Below are positions 63,851 through 64,000 of a stretch of 64,000 nt of DNA, piece by piece. The stretch is from Streptomyces sp. Je 1-369 (GTDB lineage: Bacteria > Actinomycetota > Actinomycetes > Streptomycetales > Streptomycetaceae): the NCBI RefSeq assembly GCF_026810505.1, contig NZ_CP101750.1, forward strand, positions 4,951,001 through 5,015,000. The letters run 5' to 3'. The notes below the pieces were generated by a model. It searched no databases. It was not told where the DNA came from and saw only the letters and a program-made list of their open reading frames with translations. Within the stretch, counting starts at the first letter, position 1, and each line of letters starts with the position of its first letter. A program made the translations under genes and the position numbers.

Positions 63851-64000
63851 TCTCCGAGTTGCCCGACGTGAGCGTCGACCACATGGTCGGTCCCCGGGCA
63901 GCCATTCCGCAAGAACCATTACAACGATCGACGTCGTGCGCCCTCCTGGGTCTCGCCTTCGGCTCGTTTTCATGCGTATTTGCGAAATGAGGAATCGGCG
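63851..64000 (+). other. Structured 5' leader or RNA gene, incomplete
   Basis: Downstream of the strong promoter no ORF is evident before the window ends. The first ~50 nt can fold: GTTGCCCG (63869-63876 region) with CGGGCAGC (63895-63902 region), and inside it GACCACATGGTC. It may be the leader of a gene beyond the edge or a non-coding RNA; it cannot be decided here. Confidence 0.4.

Noticed and set aside
63858..64000. rRNA operon leader
   Set aside because: Strong promoter but no recognisable 16S processing or boxA-type sequence before the window ends.

Overview
The window is high-GC DNA (about 70% or more by eye) with GTG/TTG starts, dense head-to-tail genes joined by ATGA/GTGA overlaps, and marker genes (lsr2, WhiJ-like XRE/DUF397 pair, sigE-cseABC, disA-radA, auxiliary trpS) that point to a Streptomyces chromosome core. 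As far as I recall, the gene order follows the S. coelicolor SCO3334-SCO3392 interval read backwards, with extra genes inserted after clpC. No rRNA, tRNA, CRISPR array, IS element or attachment site was recognised.

Layout. 1-7.9 kb: two PH-domain membrane proteins, a stand-alone NuoD-like protein overlapping an NDUFAF7-type methyltransferase, a NarL-type two-component pair, an ArsR-like regulator and a beta-eliminating lyase. 8-13.5 kb: a coupled cofactor operon, DUF2520 dehydrogenase-panC-nadB-nadC-coaX, feeding CoA and NAD synthesis. 13.6-20.6 kb: small hypotheticals, a BlaI-type repressor with its own operator, an ArgA-type acetyltransferase, lsr2, an SCO3374-family gene and clpC. 20.6-31.2 kb is the accessory part: three large paralogous NACHT NTPases (bacterial NLR-like, a class tied to phage defence) with near-identical leaderless promoter cores, wrapped around a WhiJ-like module (XRE-DUF5753 regulator, two DUF397 proteins, a divergent RsbW-like ATPase). 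31.7-34.8 kb: an M23 peptidase and a TetR/MFS efflux pair with a symmetrical divergent operator. 34.9-38.9 kb: sigE-cseA-cseB-cseC cell-envelope stress operon, with a large repeat expansion in CseC. 39-44.6 kb: mutY, a second two-component pair whose kinase has an unusual C-terminal extracytoplasmic domain, a PAP2 phosphatase and a secreted Gly/Ser-rich protein. 44.7-50.4 kb: disA-radA, a sigma-like/TM/BACON fusion and a Cys-rich conserved protein. 50.5-55.4 kb: Ppx/GppA, sugar-phosphate isomerase, TetR, ilvD, SH3b protein. 55.4-64 kb: Ser/Thr kinase with PQQ-type propeller, an ABC exporter with a leaderless operator-promoter, proC, an isochorismatase-fold hydrolase beside a GlxA-type regulator, and trpS behind a Trp-Trp leader-peptide attenuator.

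Themes. Many genes have a TAnnnT hexamer 6-8 nt before the start codon, implying leaderless transcripts. Several conserved genes carry in-frame minisatellites (9, 15, 18 and 36 bp). The strongest candidates for new biology are the triple NACHT/WhiJ cluster, the NuoD2-NDUFAF7 pairing, and the histidine kinase with a C-terminal sensor-like domain.
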